Source of the DNA: Methylobacterium sp. R2-1
Lineage (GTDB): Bacteria > Pseudomonadota > Alphaproteobacteria > Rhizobiales > Beijerinckiaceae
Reading direction: 5' to 3'
Length of the DNA: 64,000 nt
Assembly: GCF_014191355.1 (NCBI RefSeq)
Contig: NZ_JACHWM010000007.1
Span: 186,001 to 250,000 of the forward strand
The notes under the pieces are model-generated. The model made no database searches. It was given only the letters and a program-made list of their open reading frames with translations, and was not told where the DNA came from. Each line of letters begins with the position of its first letter. Positions within the stretch are counted from its first letter, which is position 1. Below, one piece after another: positions 35,996-44,611 of this stretch. The position numbers and the translations under genes are program-made.

Positions 35996-37954
35996 ATGAC
36001 CACCGATCCGGTCACCACGCGGCTCCTGCGGCAGGCGCTGCCGGTGGTGACAACGCTCGGCTCGCTGCTGCTCGTCGTAACGCTCGCGAGCGCGCTGTAT
36101 TTCGGCCGCGATATCCTCGTTCCGGTGGCGCTGGCCATCCTGCTCAGCTTCGTCCTGGTCCCTGCCGTGCGGGCCCTGCGGCGCCTACGGGTGCCCCGGG
36201 TGGCGGCGGTGCTGCTCGTGGTGCTGCTCACCTTCGGGATGCTCGGCGCGGTGGGCAGCCTGATCGCCCGCGAGGCGGCGCAGCTCGCCGCCGACCTGCC
36301 GCGCTACTCCCTGACCCTGCGCGACAAGATCACGGCCCTGCGGGCCGCCACCGCCGAGCGGGGCGGCCTGTCCGACACCTTCTCCGGTTTCTTCGACATG
36401 GCGGAAGAAGTCGGCAAGGAGCTGCAGCCGCCCGCCGCCAAGACCGAGTCCGAGACGAACGCGGCGCTGGGCACGGCGGAGCGGCCGATGCAGGTCGAGA
36501 TCCACGCTCCGCGCTCCGGGCTGCTGACGACGCTCGGCAGCGTGGCGGGCGGGGTGCTTCACCCGCTGGCGACGCTCGGCCTGATCCTACTGTTCACGAT
36601 CTTCATCCTGCTCCAGCGCGAGGATCTGCGGAACCGCGCGATCCGGCTCGCGGGATCGAGCGACCTGCGCCGAACGACGGCGGCGATCGACGACGCCACC
36701 GCGCGACTCAGCCGATTCTTCGTGGCTCAGCTCGTCCTCAACGTCGCTTTCGGCCTCGTCATCGGCACCGGCCTGTGGCTCATCGGCGTGCCGAGCCCGA
36801 TCCTGTTCGGGGTCATCGCCGGCATCTCACGTTTCGTGCCCTATGTCGGCGCGGTGATCTCGGCGGTGCTGCCGCTCGCCATCGCGGTCGCGGTCGATCC
36901 CGGCTGGTCGATGGCGATCCAGGTCGCGATCCTGTTCCTGATCGTCGAGCCCATCGCCGGCCATGTGGTCGAGCCGCTGCTCTACGGGCACTCGACCGGC
37001 ATCTCGCCGGTGGCGGTGATCCTGGCGGCGACGATCTGGACCTTCCTGTGGGGGCCGATCGGCCTCCTGCTCGCCACACCGCTCACCGTCTGCCTCGTGG
37101 TGCTCGGGCGCCATGTCGAGCGGCTGTGGTTCCTCGACGTGATCCTCGGTGATCGCCCGGCCCTCGGGCCGCAGGAGATCTTCTACCAGCGCATGCTGGC
37201 GGGCGACCCGGCCGAGGCGATCGACCAGGGCCGGCTGTTCCTGAAGGAGCGGGCGCTCGTCACCTACTACGACGAGGTCGTGCTGTCGGGCCTGCGCATG
37301 GCCCAGGAGGACGCGGCGCGCGGCATGCTCGACCGCGAGCGACAGGGCGAGGTGGGGGCGGGCTTCCGCACGGTGGTCGAAGCGCTGGGGCAGGCGCGCA
37401 AGCGCGGCATGCCGCGCCGCTCGCGCAAGCCCAGAGGTGCCGAGGCCGAGGCCGCCTTCGCGGCGGTCGGGCCGGACCGGCGCGCGGCCGGCATCGTCCT
37501 CGCCCAAGAAGACTTGGCCCCGGCTTGGCGCGGCGCGGCGCCGATCCTGTGCGTGCCGAGCGGCGGCGCCTTCGACGAGGCGGCGACCTTGATGCTCGCC
37601 CAAACCTTCTCCCGGCATGGGCTCGGGGCGCAGGTGGCGGCGAGCGACGGACTGCGCAACGGCCTGCCCGAGGGCGAGCGCCCGGCGATGATCTGCTTCT
37701 CCTATCTCGACCCGATCAGCCTCTCGCAGATCCGCCTGACCATCCGCCGCGCCCGCAAGGCCGCGCCGGGGGTGACGATCCTCGTCGGCTTCTGGCGCGA
37801 GCGCGACCCGGCCTCCCTCGGACGCCTGCGGCGCGCGATTTCCGCCGACCTGCTCGTCACCTCCCTGAGTGACGCCCTCGACGCGGCGCTGGAGCGGGCG
37901 CGGGCCGGGACCGAGCCGGCGGCGTCATCCCGGCTCCGGCAGGCGGCGGAGTAG
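35996..37954 (+). CDS. AI-2E family transporter with soluble C-terminal extension
   Basis: 652 residues. Residues 1-385 are a PerM/AI-2E (UPF0118) membrane domain with about eight helices: LVPVALAILLSFVLVPAV, the helix GVLHPLATLGLILLFTIFILLQ, GVIAGISRFVPYVGAVIS, and EPLLYGHSTGISPVAVILA. After that comes about 265 residues not usual for the family: a helical piece (IFYQRMLAGDPAEAIDQ) and an alpha/beta segment starting ILCVPSGGAFDEAATLM and ending VTILVGFWRERD, resembling the Rossmann-like B12-binding fold without the cobalamin DxHxxG motif. Substrate unknown; the AI-2E name does not imply autoinducer transport. Confidence 0.88.
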   Translation: MTTDPVTTRLLRQALPVVTTLGSLLLVVTLASALYFGRDILVPVALAILLSFVLVPAVRALRRLRVPRVAAVLLVVLLTFGMLGAVGSLIAREAAQLAADLPRYSLTLRDKITALRAATAERGGLSDTFSGFFDMAEEVGKELQPPAAKTESETNAALGTAERPMQVEIHAPRSGLLTTLGSVAGGVLHPLATLGLILLFTIFILLQREDLRNRAIRLAGSSDLRRTTAAIDDATARLSRFFVAQLVLNVAFGLVIGTGLWLIGVPSPILFGVIAGISRFVPYVGAVISAVLPLAIAVAVDPGWSMAIQVAILFLIVEPIAGHVVEPLLYGHSTGISPVAVILAATIWTFLWGPIGLLLATPLTVCLVVLGRHVERLWFLDVILGDRPALGPQEIFYQRMLAGDPAEAIDQGRLFLKERALVTYYDEVVLSGLRMAQEDAARGMLDRERQGEVGAGFRTVVEALGQARKRGMPRRSRKPRGAEAEAAFAAVGPDRRAAGIVLAQEDLAPAWRGAAPILCVPSGGAFDEAATLMLAQTFSRHGLGAQVAASDGLRNGLPEGERPAMICFSYLDPISLSQIRLTIRRARKAAPGVTILVGFWRERDPASLGRLRRAISADLLVTSLSDALDAALERARAGTEPAASSRLRQAAE

Positions 37955-37976
37955 GGCAGGGTCGTCAGGATCCGGC

Positions 37977-38422
37977 TCAGAACAGGGCCACCAGGGCAAC
38001 GCCCGCGATCATCATCCCTCCGCCGATGAGGCGCGCGAGGCTCGCGGGGTGGGTGGTGAAACCTTCGAGCCCGAAATGGTCGAGGGTGAGCGAGATGACG
38101 ACACCCGCGGTCACGAGGAGGCCGAGGAAGGTCGCCGCCCCGATCCGCTGCGCGACGAAGAGCTGGGCCAGGATGACGCCGGCGCCGAGCACGCCGCCAC
38201 CCCAGGCCCCCCAGGGCGTGCCGGCCACCTGCTGAAGACTCGGCAAGTGTAGCTGCCCGGTGGCGAGGCCGACGGCGAGCATGGTTGTGGTGCCGACCAG
38301 CATCGAGACGAGCCCGGCTGCGAAAGGCTCGCCGCCGAAGGATTTGCAAGCGGCGTGCTCTGGCCGGGCTGAACGACCATGGCGGTGCCCGCGAGTAGGG
38401 CGATGCCGTAGAGGACCATCAT
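37977..38422 (-). pseudogene. frameshifted small DMT-family (DUF606/YdcZ-like) transporter
   Basis: The start MMVLYGIALLAGTAMVVQPGQ (38422 down to about 38360) and the remainder, from SFGGEPFAAGLVSMLVGTTTM to the stop at 37977, are in different frames; joined they give a DUF606-like protein of about 148 residues with four membrane helices, the right length and order. The break is near 38341-38350 (minus-strand CTTGCAAATCCTTCGG), where one extra base would restore the frame. This is either a real one-base deletion or a sequencing error. It is convergent with the AI-2E gene and 48 bases downstream of the Gfo/Idh gene. Confidence 0.7.
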
Positions 38423-38470
38423 TGTTTTTCAGATCCCTGCGGCGCGATGAGAGCGCGTGTCGAAAACGCG

Positions 38471-39628
38471 TCAGTTCTTCGGAACCTTCTCCTTGCCCTT
38501 GCCGGGATTGGAGGTGTTGACGAGGTCCGGCGACGATTGCGCCGACAGCGTCTGCCGCTGAGCCTCGGTGTCGATGCGCCGCGTGCGCGTGAACGGCTCC
38601 AGCGTCACCGGCCCACCGGTCTCCAGGGCCTTCAGGATGCCCTCGATCACCCGCAGGTCGGCGTAGCCCTCCTCGGCATCGGGCTCGGGGTCGTTGCCGT
38701 TCAGGATGCAATCCGAGAAGTACTTCAGCTCGCCGCCGAAATGGTCGGTGTTCTTGAAGCTCTCGTGGCTCTTCTTCTCGCCGAGCGTCACCGTGCGCTC
38801 CAGCGGCTTGCCGTACATGTAGGCCGGGTTGAGTTCGACGCTGCCCTTGGTGCCGACCACGGCGTAAGCATCGAGCACGTTGCCGTAATAGGACAGCACG
38901 AACTGCGCGAGGCGGTTCTTCGGAAAGCGCAGGGTGACGGCGACCGTGTCGTCGAAGTCGCCGAGCCCGGCTTCCGGGTGACGCACGCCGACGGTCGAGA
39001 CCACCTCGGTCGGCTCGTCGCCGAACAGGGTGCGGACGGCATTGATCGGGTAGGGGCCGATGTCGAAGATCGGCCCGGCCTCGACGCCGCTCTTCGCCCG
39101 GTGGTTCTCGGGCGAGACCATCTGCGTGAAGGTCGAGGAGAAGGTCAGGATCTCGCCGAGTTGGCCTGAGCGGATCAGGTCGATCGTGGCCAGCGTCGCC
39201 GGCTCGAAATGCAGCCGGTAGGCCACCATCAGCTTGGCTGAGGAACCGGCCTGCGCCGCCATGATCTCCCGGCACTTCTCGGTCGAGACCTCGAGCGGCT
39301 TCTCGACCAGCACGTGGATGCCCGCCTTCAAGGCGGGGATCGCGAACTCGGCATGGCGCCAGTTCGGCGTGGCGAGGTAGATCGCGTCGATCGTGCCCGA
39401 GGCCAGCAGTTCGCCGAACTGCTCGTAGCCGTAGGTGGCGGTGACGCCGTATTGCTCGCCGACTCGGCGCGCCTTCTCGGAATCACCCGTGACGAAGGCC
39501 GTGACCTCGGAATTGCCGGTATGCGCGACCCCCGGCAGCATCGCCTCCTGCGAGATGTCACCGAGCGCCACGACGGCGTAGCGGACCTTCTTGCCCGAGG
39601 TCAGGCCGAGGGCGGACAGGACGCTCAT
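38471..39628 (-). CDS. Gfo/Idh/MocA-family oxidoreductase
   Basis: 385 residues. N-terminal Rossmann fold VRYAVVALGDISQEAMLP (about 15-32; the loop is G-x-x-x rather than GxGxxG), IDAIYLATPNWRHAEF, then the conserved HVLVEKPLEVS (Lys in the substrate pocket, about 106). GPIFDIGPYPINAVRTLFG (in part, about 185) is the second catalytic region (D-x-G-x-Y/H). It resembles glucose-fructose-oxidoreductase-like sugar dehydrogenases; substrate unknown. The C-terminal tail (about 360-385) is charged and probably disordered. ATG at 39628 follows AAGGAGATTCCCGC. Confidence 0.9.
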   Translation of the reverse strand: MSVLSALGLTSGKKVRYAVVALGDISQEAMLPGVAHTGNSEVTAFVTGDSEKARRVGEQYGVTATYGYEQFGELLASGTIDAIYLATPNWRHAEFAIPALKAGIHVLVEKPLEVSTEKCREIMAAQAGSSAKLMVAYRLHFEPATLATIDLIRSGQLGEILTFSSTFTQMVSPENHRAKSGVEAGPIFDIGPYPINAVRTLFGDEPTEVVSTVGVRHPEAGLGDFDDTVAVTLRFPKNRLAQFVLSYYGNVLDAYAVVGTKGSVELNPAYMYGKPLERTVTLGEKKSHESFKNTDHFGGELKYFSDCILNGNDPEPDAEEGYADLRVIEGILKALETGGPVTLEPFTRTRRIDTEAQRQTLSAQSSPDLVNTSNPGKGKEKVPKN

Positions 39629-39643
39629 GCGGGAATCTCCTTG

Positions 39644-39679
39644 GAGGTCGGGTGGGAGGCCGGGTGGGAGGTCGGGCGG
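39644..39679. repeat. 12-bp tandem repeat, three copies
   Basis: GAGGTCGGGTGG, GAGGCCGGGTGG and GAGGTCGGGCGG in tandem, just upstream of the Gfo/Idh start. Imperfect. Confidence 0.7.
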
Positions 39680-39934
39680 GAAGCCGCAGGTGATCGATCC
39701 GGGCCGGTGGTTCGCTTTTCGGGGCGGTCGTCGGCGGGTTTGGGAAGGCCGGGGAAGGGACGAAGACCGGACGGTTGCGGATTGCCCGGGAAACCGGGGG
39801 CAGCGGGCCCTGTTCCGCCGTGCGGGCCATCAGCCGCGGTTCATCAAGCGTGGCGTAATGGGAGCGCGAGGTGCTGGGCGGGCCTGGATTCCGATCCGTC
39901 CGGCGCCCTTCTTCGGCCTTTCCGGAGCCCGTCC
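39680..39934. other. intergenic region between Gfo/Idh and GT2 genes
   Basis: No supported gene or clear promoter. The GT2 frame stays open through here but its translation is Gly/Arg/Pro-rich and unlike the family. GGAG at about 39923 supports the GT2 start at 39935. Confidence 0.4.
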
Positions 39935-41095
39935 GTGCCGCCCGTTTCCCCGACCCAGCCGACCCTCGACACCGTCATCGCCATCCCCGTGCGCAACGAG
40001 GCCGAGCGGATCGCCCGCTGCCTGAGGGCGATCGACCGGCAGGCTGGCCTCGCGCCCGGCCGCTTCGGGCTCGTCTTGTTCCTCAACAACTGCACCGACG
40101 ACACGGCGCGGATCGTGGCCGATCGCGTGCCGGAGATGTCGATCCCGGTTCGGGTGATCGAGCGTGTCCATGCCGGTGCGCATGCGGGCTGGGCGCGACG
40201 GGCGGCGATGGACGCGGCGGTCGCGTGGCTCGAAGAGGTGGGGACGGCCGAAGCGGCCACGCTCCTGACGACGGATGCCGACAGCATCGTGCCGCCGGAC
40301 TGGGTCGCGGCCAACCTCACCGCCCTGGAAGCGGGCGCCGACGCGGTCGCCGGCCGGGTCGAGCTGATTCCGGAGGAGGCGGCCCTGCTGCCGCCCTCGC
40401 TGCCCGCCCGCGGCCGCCGGGAGGACAGCTACGACGCGCTCATCACCGAGATGGAGGCGCGCATCGATCCGGACCCGCACGATCCCTGGCCCTGCCATCG
40501 CACCACCATCGGCGCCTCGCTCGCCGTGCGGCTTCCCGCCTACCGCGACGTCGGCGGCATGCCGGAGATCCCGCTCGGCGAGGACGGGGCCTTCGTTGGC
40601 GCCCTGCTGCAGCGGGGCTTTCGCGTGCGCCATGACCGGGCGGTGCTGGTGCTGATCTCGGCTCGCCTCACCGGCCGCGCGGCCGGCGGCGTCGCCGACA
40701 CGATCCGCTCCCGCTGCGAGGAGCCCGACGCCCTCTGCGACGCCCGCATGGAGGCGGTGCCGCGCGCGCTCCATCGCTACGCGTGGCGGGCGCGGCTGCG
40801 CCGCCTCTACAACGAAGGCCGGCTCGCCCGCGATCTCGGCTGGGCGCGCCGGCTCGGCATCCCGGAGGTGGAAGCCCGCCGCATCGCTGCCTTGCCGCGG
40901 GTCGGCGAGATCGTCGCGGCGGTGGACCGCGCCAGCCCGCGCCTCGCGTACCGCCCGCTGATGCCGAGGCAACTGCCGGGTCAGATCCGGCTGGCCCGCC
41001 TTGTCCTGCCGCTGCTGCGCATGGGCCTGCGCCTGCGCCGGACAGCGCCCGCCGCCACGCTTCCTGTCGCTCCGGCGGCCACCGCCGACGCGTAG
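39935..41095 (+). CDS. family 2 glycosyltransferase
   Basis: 386 residues from a GTG at 39935 with GGAG about 9 bases upstream. TVIAIPVRNEAERIARCLRAI opens a GT-A fold, LFLNNCTDDTARIV and LLTTDADSIVPPDWV (DxD, about residue 113) follow, and GGMPEIPLGEDGAFVGALLQRGFRV (in part) supplies the catalytic ED region. C-terminal part is Arg-rich and lacks clear membrane helices. Acceptor and sugar unknown; no polysaccharide genes adjoin it. It could act on a small molecule such as a glycosylated osmolyte. Confidence 0.85.
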   Translation: MPPVSPTQPTLDTVIAIPVRNEAERIARCLRAIDRQAGLAPGRFGLVLFLNNCTDDTARIVADRVPEMSIPVRVIERVHAGAHAGWARRAAMDAAVAWLEEVGTAEAATLLTTDADSIVPPDWVAANLTALEAGADAVAGRVELIPEEAALLPPSLPARGRREDSYDALITEMEARIDPDPHDPWPCHRTTIGASLAVRLPAYRDVGGMPEIPLGEDGAFVGALLQRGFRVRHDRAVLVLISARLTGRAAGGVADTIRSRCEEPDALCDARMEAVPRALHRYAWRARLRRLYNEGRLARDLGWARRLGIPEVEARRIAALPRVGEIVAAVDRASPRLAYRPLMPRQLPGQIRLARLVLPLLRMGLRLRRTAPAATLPVAPAATADA

Positions 41096-41096
41096 A

Positions 41097-41212
41097 TTCT
41101 GAGTATCCAAGGGGATCATCCCTTTGGCGGGGCGCCGGGGCAGCGCCCCGGCTTCCCTTCAACCAGGGCTTTGCCCTGGACCCGCGAAAAGGCTCGCCTT
41201 TTCAAAATCCGA
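41097..41212 (-). repeat. compound intergenic repeat, full copy (A)
   Basis: Contains three hairpins: GCCGGGGC-AGC-GCCCCGGC (41134-41152), CCAGGGC-TTT-GCCCTGG (41163-41179) and AAAAGGC-TCG-CCTTTT. Homologous over nearly its whole length, in inverted orientation, to 51832-51940, and over its right half to 28003-28062. Lies between the convergent GT2 and lipB genes. Confidence 0.85.
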
Positions 41213-41229
41213 GACTTGGCCGCAGCGCT

Positions 41230-41964
41230 CTACGGAGCCTCGTCGCGCGTCGGGCCGAAGATCGGCTCGAAGGCGGCGCGCAGCGCCATGTCCACCTCGG
41301 GCAGGCTGATGATGCGGCCGAGGTCGGCCAGGCTCGTGACGCCGTGCTCGCGCACGCCGCAGGGCACGATGCCGGAGAAGTGCGATAGGTCCGGCTCGAC
41401 GTTGAGGCTGATGCCGTGCAGGCTCACCCAGCGCCGCACGCGAATGCCGATCGCCGCGATCTTGTCCTCGACGGCCGGACCCTTGTCCGGCCGGCGCACC
41501 CATACCCCGACTCGGTCCTCGCGGCGCTCGGCCCGCACGGTGAAGGCGTCCAGTGTCGCGATCAGCCACGCCTCCAGGCTCGCCACGTAGGCTCGCAGAT
41601 CGGGCTGGCGCCGGTTGAGGTCGAGCATCACGTAGGCGATGCGCTGGCCCGGCCCGTGATAGGTGTACTGCCCGCCCCGCCCCGTGCGGTGGACGGGGAA
41701 GCGCTCCGGTTCCACGAGATCAGCCGTTTTCGCCGAAGTGCCCGCTGTGTAGAGCGGCGGATGTTCCAGGAGCCAGACCAGTTCGTCCGCCTCGCCCCGG
41801 GCGATGGCGGCCGCGCGGGCCTCCATCTCGACCTCTGCCTCCTCGTAGCCGACGAGGGTGTCGGTCACGCGCCAGACCACCGGCGGCGCGCTCGCGCGCG
41901 GCAGGAATGTCGCGGGGGCGATCGAAAGCCGGGAAGCGGGTGCCGTGAAGGAATTGTTTACCAA
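41230..41964 (-). CDS. lipB: octanoyl-[acyl carrier protein]:protein octanoyltransferase LipB
   Basis: 244 residues. It moves octanoyl from ACP to lipoyl domains. Signature segments: [16 protein letters not shown] (about 65-80), [16 protein letters not shown] (about 93-108; the conserved RGGxxTYHGPGQ), and the catalytic Lys in [12 protein letters not shown] with GISLNV. The Cys in IVPCGV is the conserved thioester nucleophile. The most upstream good start is a TTG at 41964, preceded by AAGGGTGAAG; downstream alternatives exist. Divergent from the FliN-like gene, 43 bases away. Confidence 0.93.
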   Translation of the reverse strand: MVNNSFTAPASRLSIAPATFLPRASAPPVVWRVTDTLVGYEEAEVEMEARAAAIARGEADELVWLLEHPPLYTAGTSAKTADLVEPERFPVHRTGRGGQYTYHGPGQRIAYVMLDLNRRQPDLRAYVASLEAWLIATLDAFTVRAERREDRVGVWVRRPDKGPAVEDKIAAIGIRVRRWVSLHGISLNVEPDLSHFSGIVPCGVREHGVTSLADLGRIISLPEVDMALRAAFEPIFGPTRDEAP

Positions 41965-42007
41965 GACTTCACCCTTGCATGCGGAAGGTTTTCCCGAACG
42001 CTGAGAA

Positions 42008-42328
42008 ATGGAGCACCCGCGCGTGGCGGTCCTGGACGAATTGCAGGTCGATCTCAAGGTCGTGCTGGGGCGCAGCCACATGCCGCTGCATATGCTGCTG
42101 CGCATGGGCCGCGGTGCGGTGATCGAGCTGGAAGCCACCGAGACCGACATGGTCGAGATCCTGGCCAACGACCACCCGATCGCCCGCGGGCAGATCGTGG
42201 TGACCGGCAACCGCATCTCGGTGGAGGTGACCGAGCTGATCCGCAAGGCCGATGTGGTGCGCACCCCCGGCGTGACGATCGGCGAGGGCGCCGTGCCGAT
42301 TCTCGACGACGTCGAAGCGAGGCTCTGA
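42008..42328 (+). CDS. FliN-like SpoA-domain protein
   Basis: 106 residues. [37 protein letters not shown] (described in part), then [24 protein letters not shown] is the SpoA (FliMN_C) fold found in FliN and YscQ/SctQ, which form the rotor C-ring or the type III sorting platform. Length equals the conserved C-terminal domain with almost no N-terminal region. No other flagellar or type III gene is in the window, so it is an orphan copy. Confidence 0.88.
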   Translation: MEHPRVAVLDELQVDLKVVLGRSHMPLHMLLRMGRGAVIELEATETDMVEILANDHPIARGQIVVTGNRISVEVTELIRKADVVRTPGVTIGEGAVPILDDVEARL

Positions 42329-42454
42329 ATCGTTTTTCGAGGCGGCAAAATGCGAAGATGCGGATCCGGCGCTTGTGCCCGCCCCGGGCTTCTGTTATCC
42401 GCTGCGCCGCCCACACAAGACACCGGCCGCTGACGAAGCGGCCCGGCGGCAAGG

Positions 42455-42539
42455 GCGGCCATGGCGGAATTGGTAGACGCGCTAGCTTGAGGTGCTAGTC
42501 CCGCGAGGGGTGGAGGTTCGAGTCCTCTTGGCCGCACCA
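42455..42539 (+). tRNA. tRNA-Leu (anticodon GAG)
   Basis: 85 bases including encoded CCA. Acceptor stem GCGGCCA/TGGCCGC, D-arm TGGCGGAATTGGTAGACGC, anticodon stem CTAGC/GCTAG around loop TTGAGGT, a long variable arm typical of leucine tRNA, and T-arm GGTTCGAGTCC. Confidence 0.97.
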
Positions 42540-42540
42540 T

Positions 42541-42567
42541 ACTCTTTCTTCAATGACGAGAAAGAGT
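42541..42567 (+). terminator. hairpin directly after tRNA-Leu
   Basis: ACTCTTTCT (42541-42549) pairs with AGAAAGAGT (42559-42567). No T-run, but the position suggests a processing or termination signal. Confidence 0.5.
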
Positions 42568-43427
42568 CGGAGCGAAGATCAGATCTGACGCTGACCGCAT
42601 CTTTCTTTATAGTGCGGTCCAAGGCGCTGCCGCTCAGCTTGCTTTGGCCGTGAAACGATCCTGAGACAGGATCCTGCCTTCACTGGCAGTAAACGCCCCG
42701 TGATATTCCTTAGAACCTGAAGGGCAGCCCGGCACTTTGCCGCTTGGCGAGACGCGGATCTCTGTCGCGGTCGGCTCCAGCATTCAGGCCTCGGCCCAGA
42801 CAGGACAGCCAATCCAAAAGCATCCGGCCACTGACGAGGCCCTGGAGCTTTTCCGGCAGATCTGGCCAGACGGCCCCAACTCGCGCGCCAAGCCGATCCC
42901 CGATCCCATCCGCGGCGCTGTCGACGCCACACAGCTGGCAACAGACCGGCAGTGGGTGACCTTATCGTCGCGCAGCCGACAGCGAATCGTACGGCGGGCA
43001 ACACGAGCGTGCACGCCCGGGACGGCCTCCTCAGCACAGCTCTTTCCACATCTCCGATGGATCTTCGCATTGATCCCGCGGAGCCTCAGGTCATTGCGCA
43101 ATTTCATTGCCGAAAAATCCTGTACTACTTGCCTAAATGACTGACCGCAAAGCGATTTCGATGGAGAAATGTTGCAGATCGAGCACATTGACGCACGATC
43201 ATGAGACAAAAATAATTGGCGCGAGGAATAACGCCACTCGACGGATTGTCAGGGCTGTGTGTTCACCTCATGCTCAAGCTGCGGCCAAAAGCAGGCCCCG
43301 AGCGAGGCAATACTGGAGTCGGTATACGCTCCTAGATAGAGCCGCTCTATCTGCTTTCTGCCGATGTTTTACCAAAATGCGCGCGACCAACAACAAAAGC
43401 GCCCGCTCACGACGGGAGGGATGACCT
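42568..43427. other. gene-poor stretch behind tRNA-Leu
   Basis: About 860 bases with no convincing gene on either strand. Several short open frames (for example plus 42737-43144 and minus 42784-43209) give no recognisable family and lack good ribosome sites. Composition becomes clearly more AT-rich from about 43080 to 43420. It may be decayed coding sequence left by an integrated element, since tRNA-Leu genes are frequent integration targets; I see no second copy of the tRNA 3' end in the window. Confidence 0.5.
43188..43216 (+). promoter_or_regulatory. candidate promoter for the Hint-domain gene
   Basis: TTGACG (43188-43193), 17-bp spacer, AATAAT (43211-43216), in the AT-rich part of the gap. 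Would give a leader of about 205 nt. Confidence 0.35.
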
Positions 43428-44459
43428 ATGGCTTTGCCGATCAGCTTCAACAACCAGACTTACGGCGCCGGCTTTCTTGGGATCGATGACGGAGGTGCGT
43501 CCGCAGCGTTCTCGGTCGATGCGGCCTCCACGTACTCCGTGAGTGTCAACGGGACGGTCAACGCAGTGGGCGACACCGTCACCCTCACCTATGGGGCTGA
43601 CGCACCGTCAGGCTATGCGGGTCGCTCCATTCAGCTGACCGCGACGCAGTACGACAACGCGAACCAGATCCTGTTCACCAGCAGGGACATCCCTCCCGGT
43701 GAAACCAGCCTGGGGAACTACCGGTACCTTCTCTCGAACACGCAGGTGTTCGGAAGCGATACCCCCGCGACGCGGACGCGCTTCACGTCCGACGACAGCA
43801 CGCTCGGCAGTTATAACGTCCAGGCCGCGCCCTGCTTCACCACCGGCACCCTCATCCGCACGGCCCGCGGCGAGGTCGCGGTCGAGGATCTGATCGTCGG
43901 GGACGTCGCTGTGACGGCTTCCGGCCTGCTGCGTCCGATCACCTGGATCGGCAACCGCGACCTCGACGGCCAGGGCGAGGCGCTGCCCCACGACCAGCAG
44001 CCCGTCCGGATCCGCGCGGGCGCCTTTGGCCCCGGCCTCCCGGCGCGCGATCTGCGCCTCTCGCACGGCCATCCCGTTCTCGTCGGCGCCGACGCGAACG
44101 GCGAGGGCGGCGTGCTCGTGCCGATCATGTGTCTGATCAACGGCACCACCATCCTCCGCGAGCCGGCGACCCGCGTGACCTACTGGCATGTCGAGCTGGA
44201 CAGCCACGACATCCTGCTGGCCGAGGGCTTGGCTGCCGAGAGCTTCTACGACATGGGCAGCCGGGTCTGGTTCGCGGGCGAGGACGGTGCATTGATCGAT
44301 CCGGACTTCGTGCCGGCCGGTGAGCACGGCCGCTGCCGCCCTGTGGCGGTGGATGGCAGCCTCGTCGAGCGGGAGCGCGCGCGGCTCGACGGCCTCTTCG
44401 CCACGGAGCTGAATGAGCACAGCGCCTGGACCGACGCGCAGGCGTGGCTCGCCGCGTAA
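43428..44459 (+). CDS. Hint-domain (Hedgehog/intein-type) protein
   Basis: 343 residues with a strong ribosome site (GGGAGGG, 7 bases before ATG). Residues 1-130 are a Ser/Thr/Gly-rich beta-type region; from C136 the Hint_2 fold runs: PCFTTGTLIRTARGEVAVEDLIVGD (in part), then RPITWIGNRDLDG, LSHGHPVLV (about 211-219) and TYWHVELDSHDILLAEGLAAESFYDMG (in part). C136 is the predicted splicing/cleavage nucleophile. The terminal His-Asn of true inteins is not obvious, which fits bacterial Hint proteins that cleave rather than splice or act otherwise. No signal peptide, so export would need another route. A strong hairpin follows. Confidence 0.85.
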   Translation: MALPISFNNQTYGAGFLGIDDGGASAAFSVDAASTYSVSVNGTVNAVGDTVTLTYGADAPSGYAGRSIQLTATQYDNANQILFTSRDIPPGETSLGNYRYLLSNTQVFGSDTPATRTRFTSDDSTLGSYNVQAAPCFTTGTLIRTARGEVAVEDLIVGDVAVTASGLLRPITWIGNRDLDGQGEALPHDQQPVRIRAGAFGPGLPARDLRLSHGHPVLVGADANGEGGVLVPIMCLINGTTILREPATRVTYWHVELDSHDILLAEGLAAESFYDMGSRVWFAGEDGALIDPDFVPAGEHGRCRPVAVDGSLVERERARLDGLFATELNEHSAWTDAQAWLAA

Positions 44460-44481
44460 CACGGCGCGATCCTCATGACTG

Positions 44482-44516
44482 GCCGAACCCCTGCCGAACT
44501 TCGGCAGGGGTTCGGC
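44482..44516 (+). terminator. 15-bp perfect hairpin after the Hint gene
   Basis: GCCGAACCCCTGCCG (44482-44496) pairs with CGGCAGGGGTTCGGC (44502-44516), loop AACTT. No T-run. Confidence 0.6.
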
Positions 44517-44611
44517 GCTGGGAGCGTTTCCAGTGGCCGCATGAGGCCCAAGACCGGTGTCCCGGATGCGCGGCACCTATATGAGAGCGATCCCTTCCGC
44601 GGAGATGGCTC

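Noticed and set aside
35996..37954. Quorum-sensing autoinducer-2 exporter
   Set aside because: The family name is historical; no luxS or AI-2 genes are present, so no signalling role is claimed.
39314..39934. N-terminal extension of the GT2 protein to 39314
   Set aside because: Low-complexity sequence overlapping the Gfo/Idh gene on the other strand; the family fold starts right after 39935.
42737..43209. Overlapping open frames on both strands as transposase remnants
   Set aside because: No recognisable DDE or HNH motif and no terminal inverted repeats; left unassigned.
42540..43427. Prophage or integrative element attachment duplication at tRNA-Leu
   Set aside because: No integrase and no second copy of the tRNA 3' end could be found by eye in the window; only the suspicion of past integration remains.
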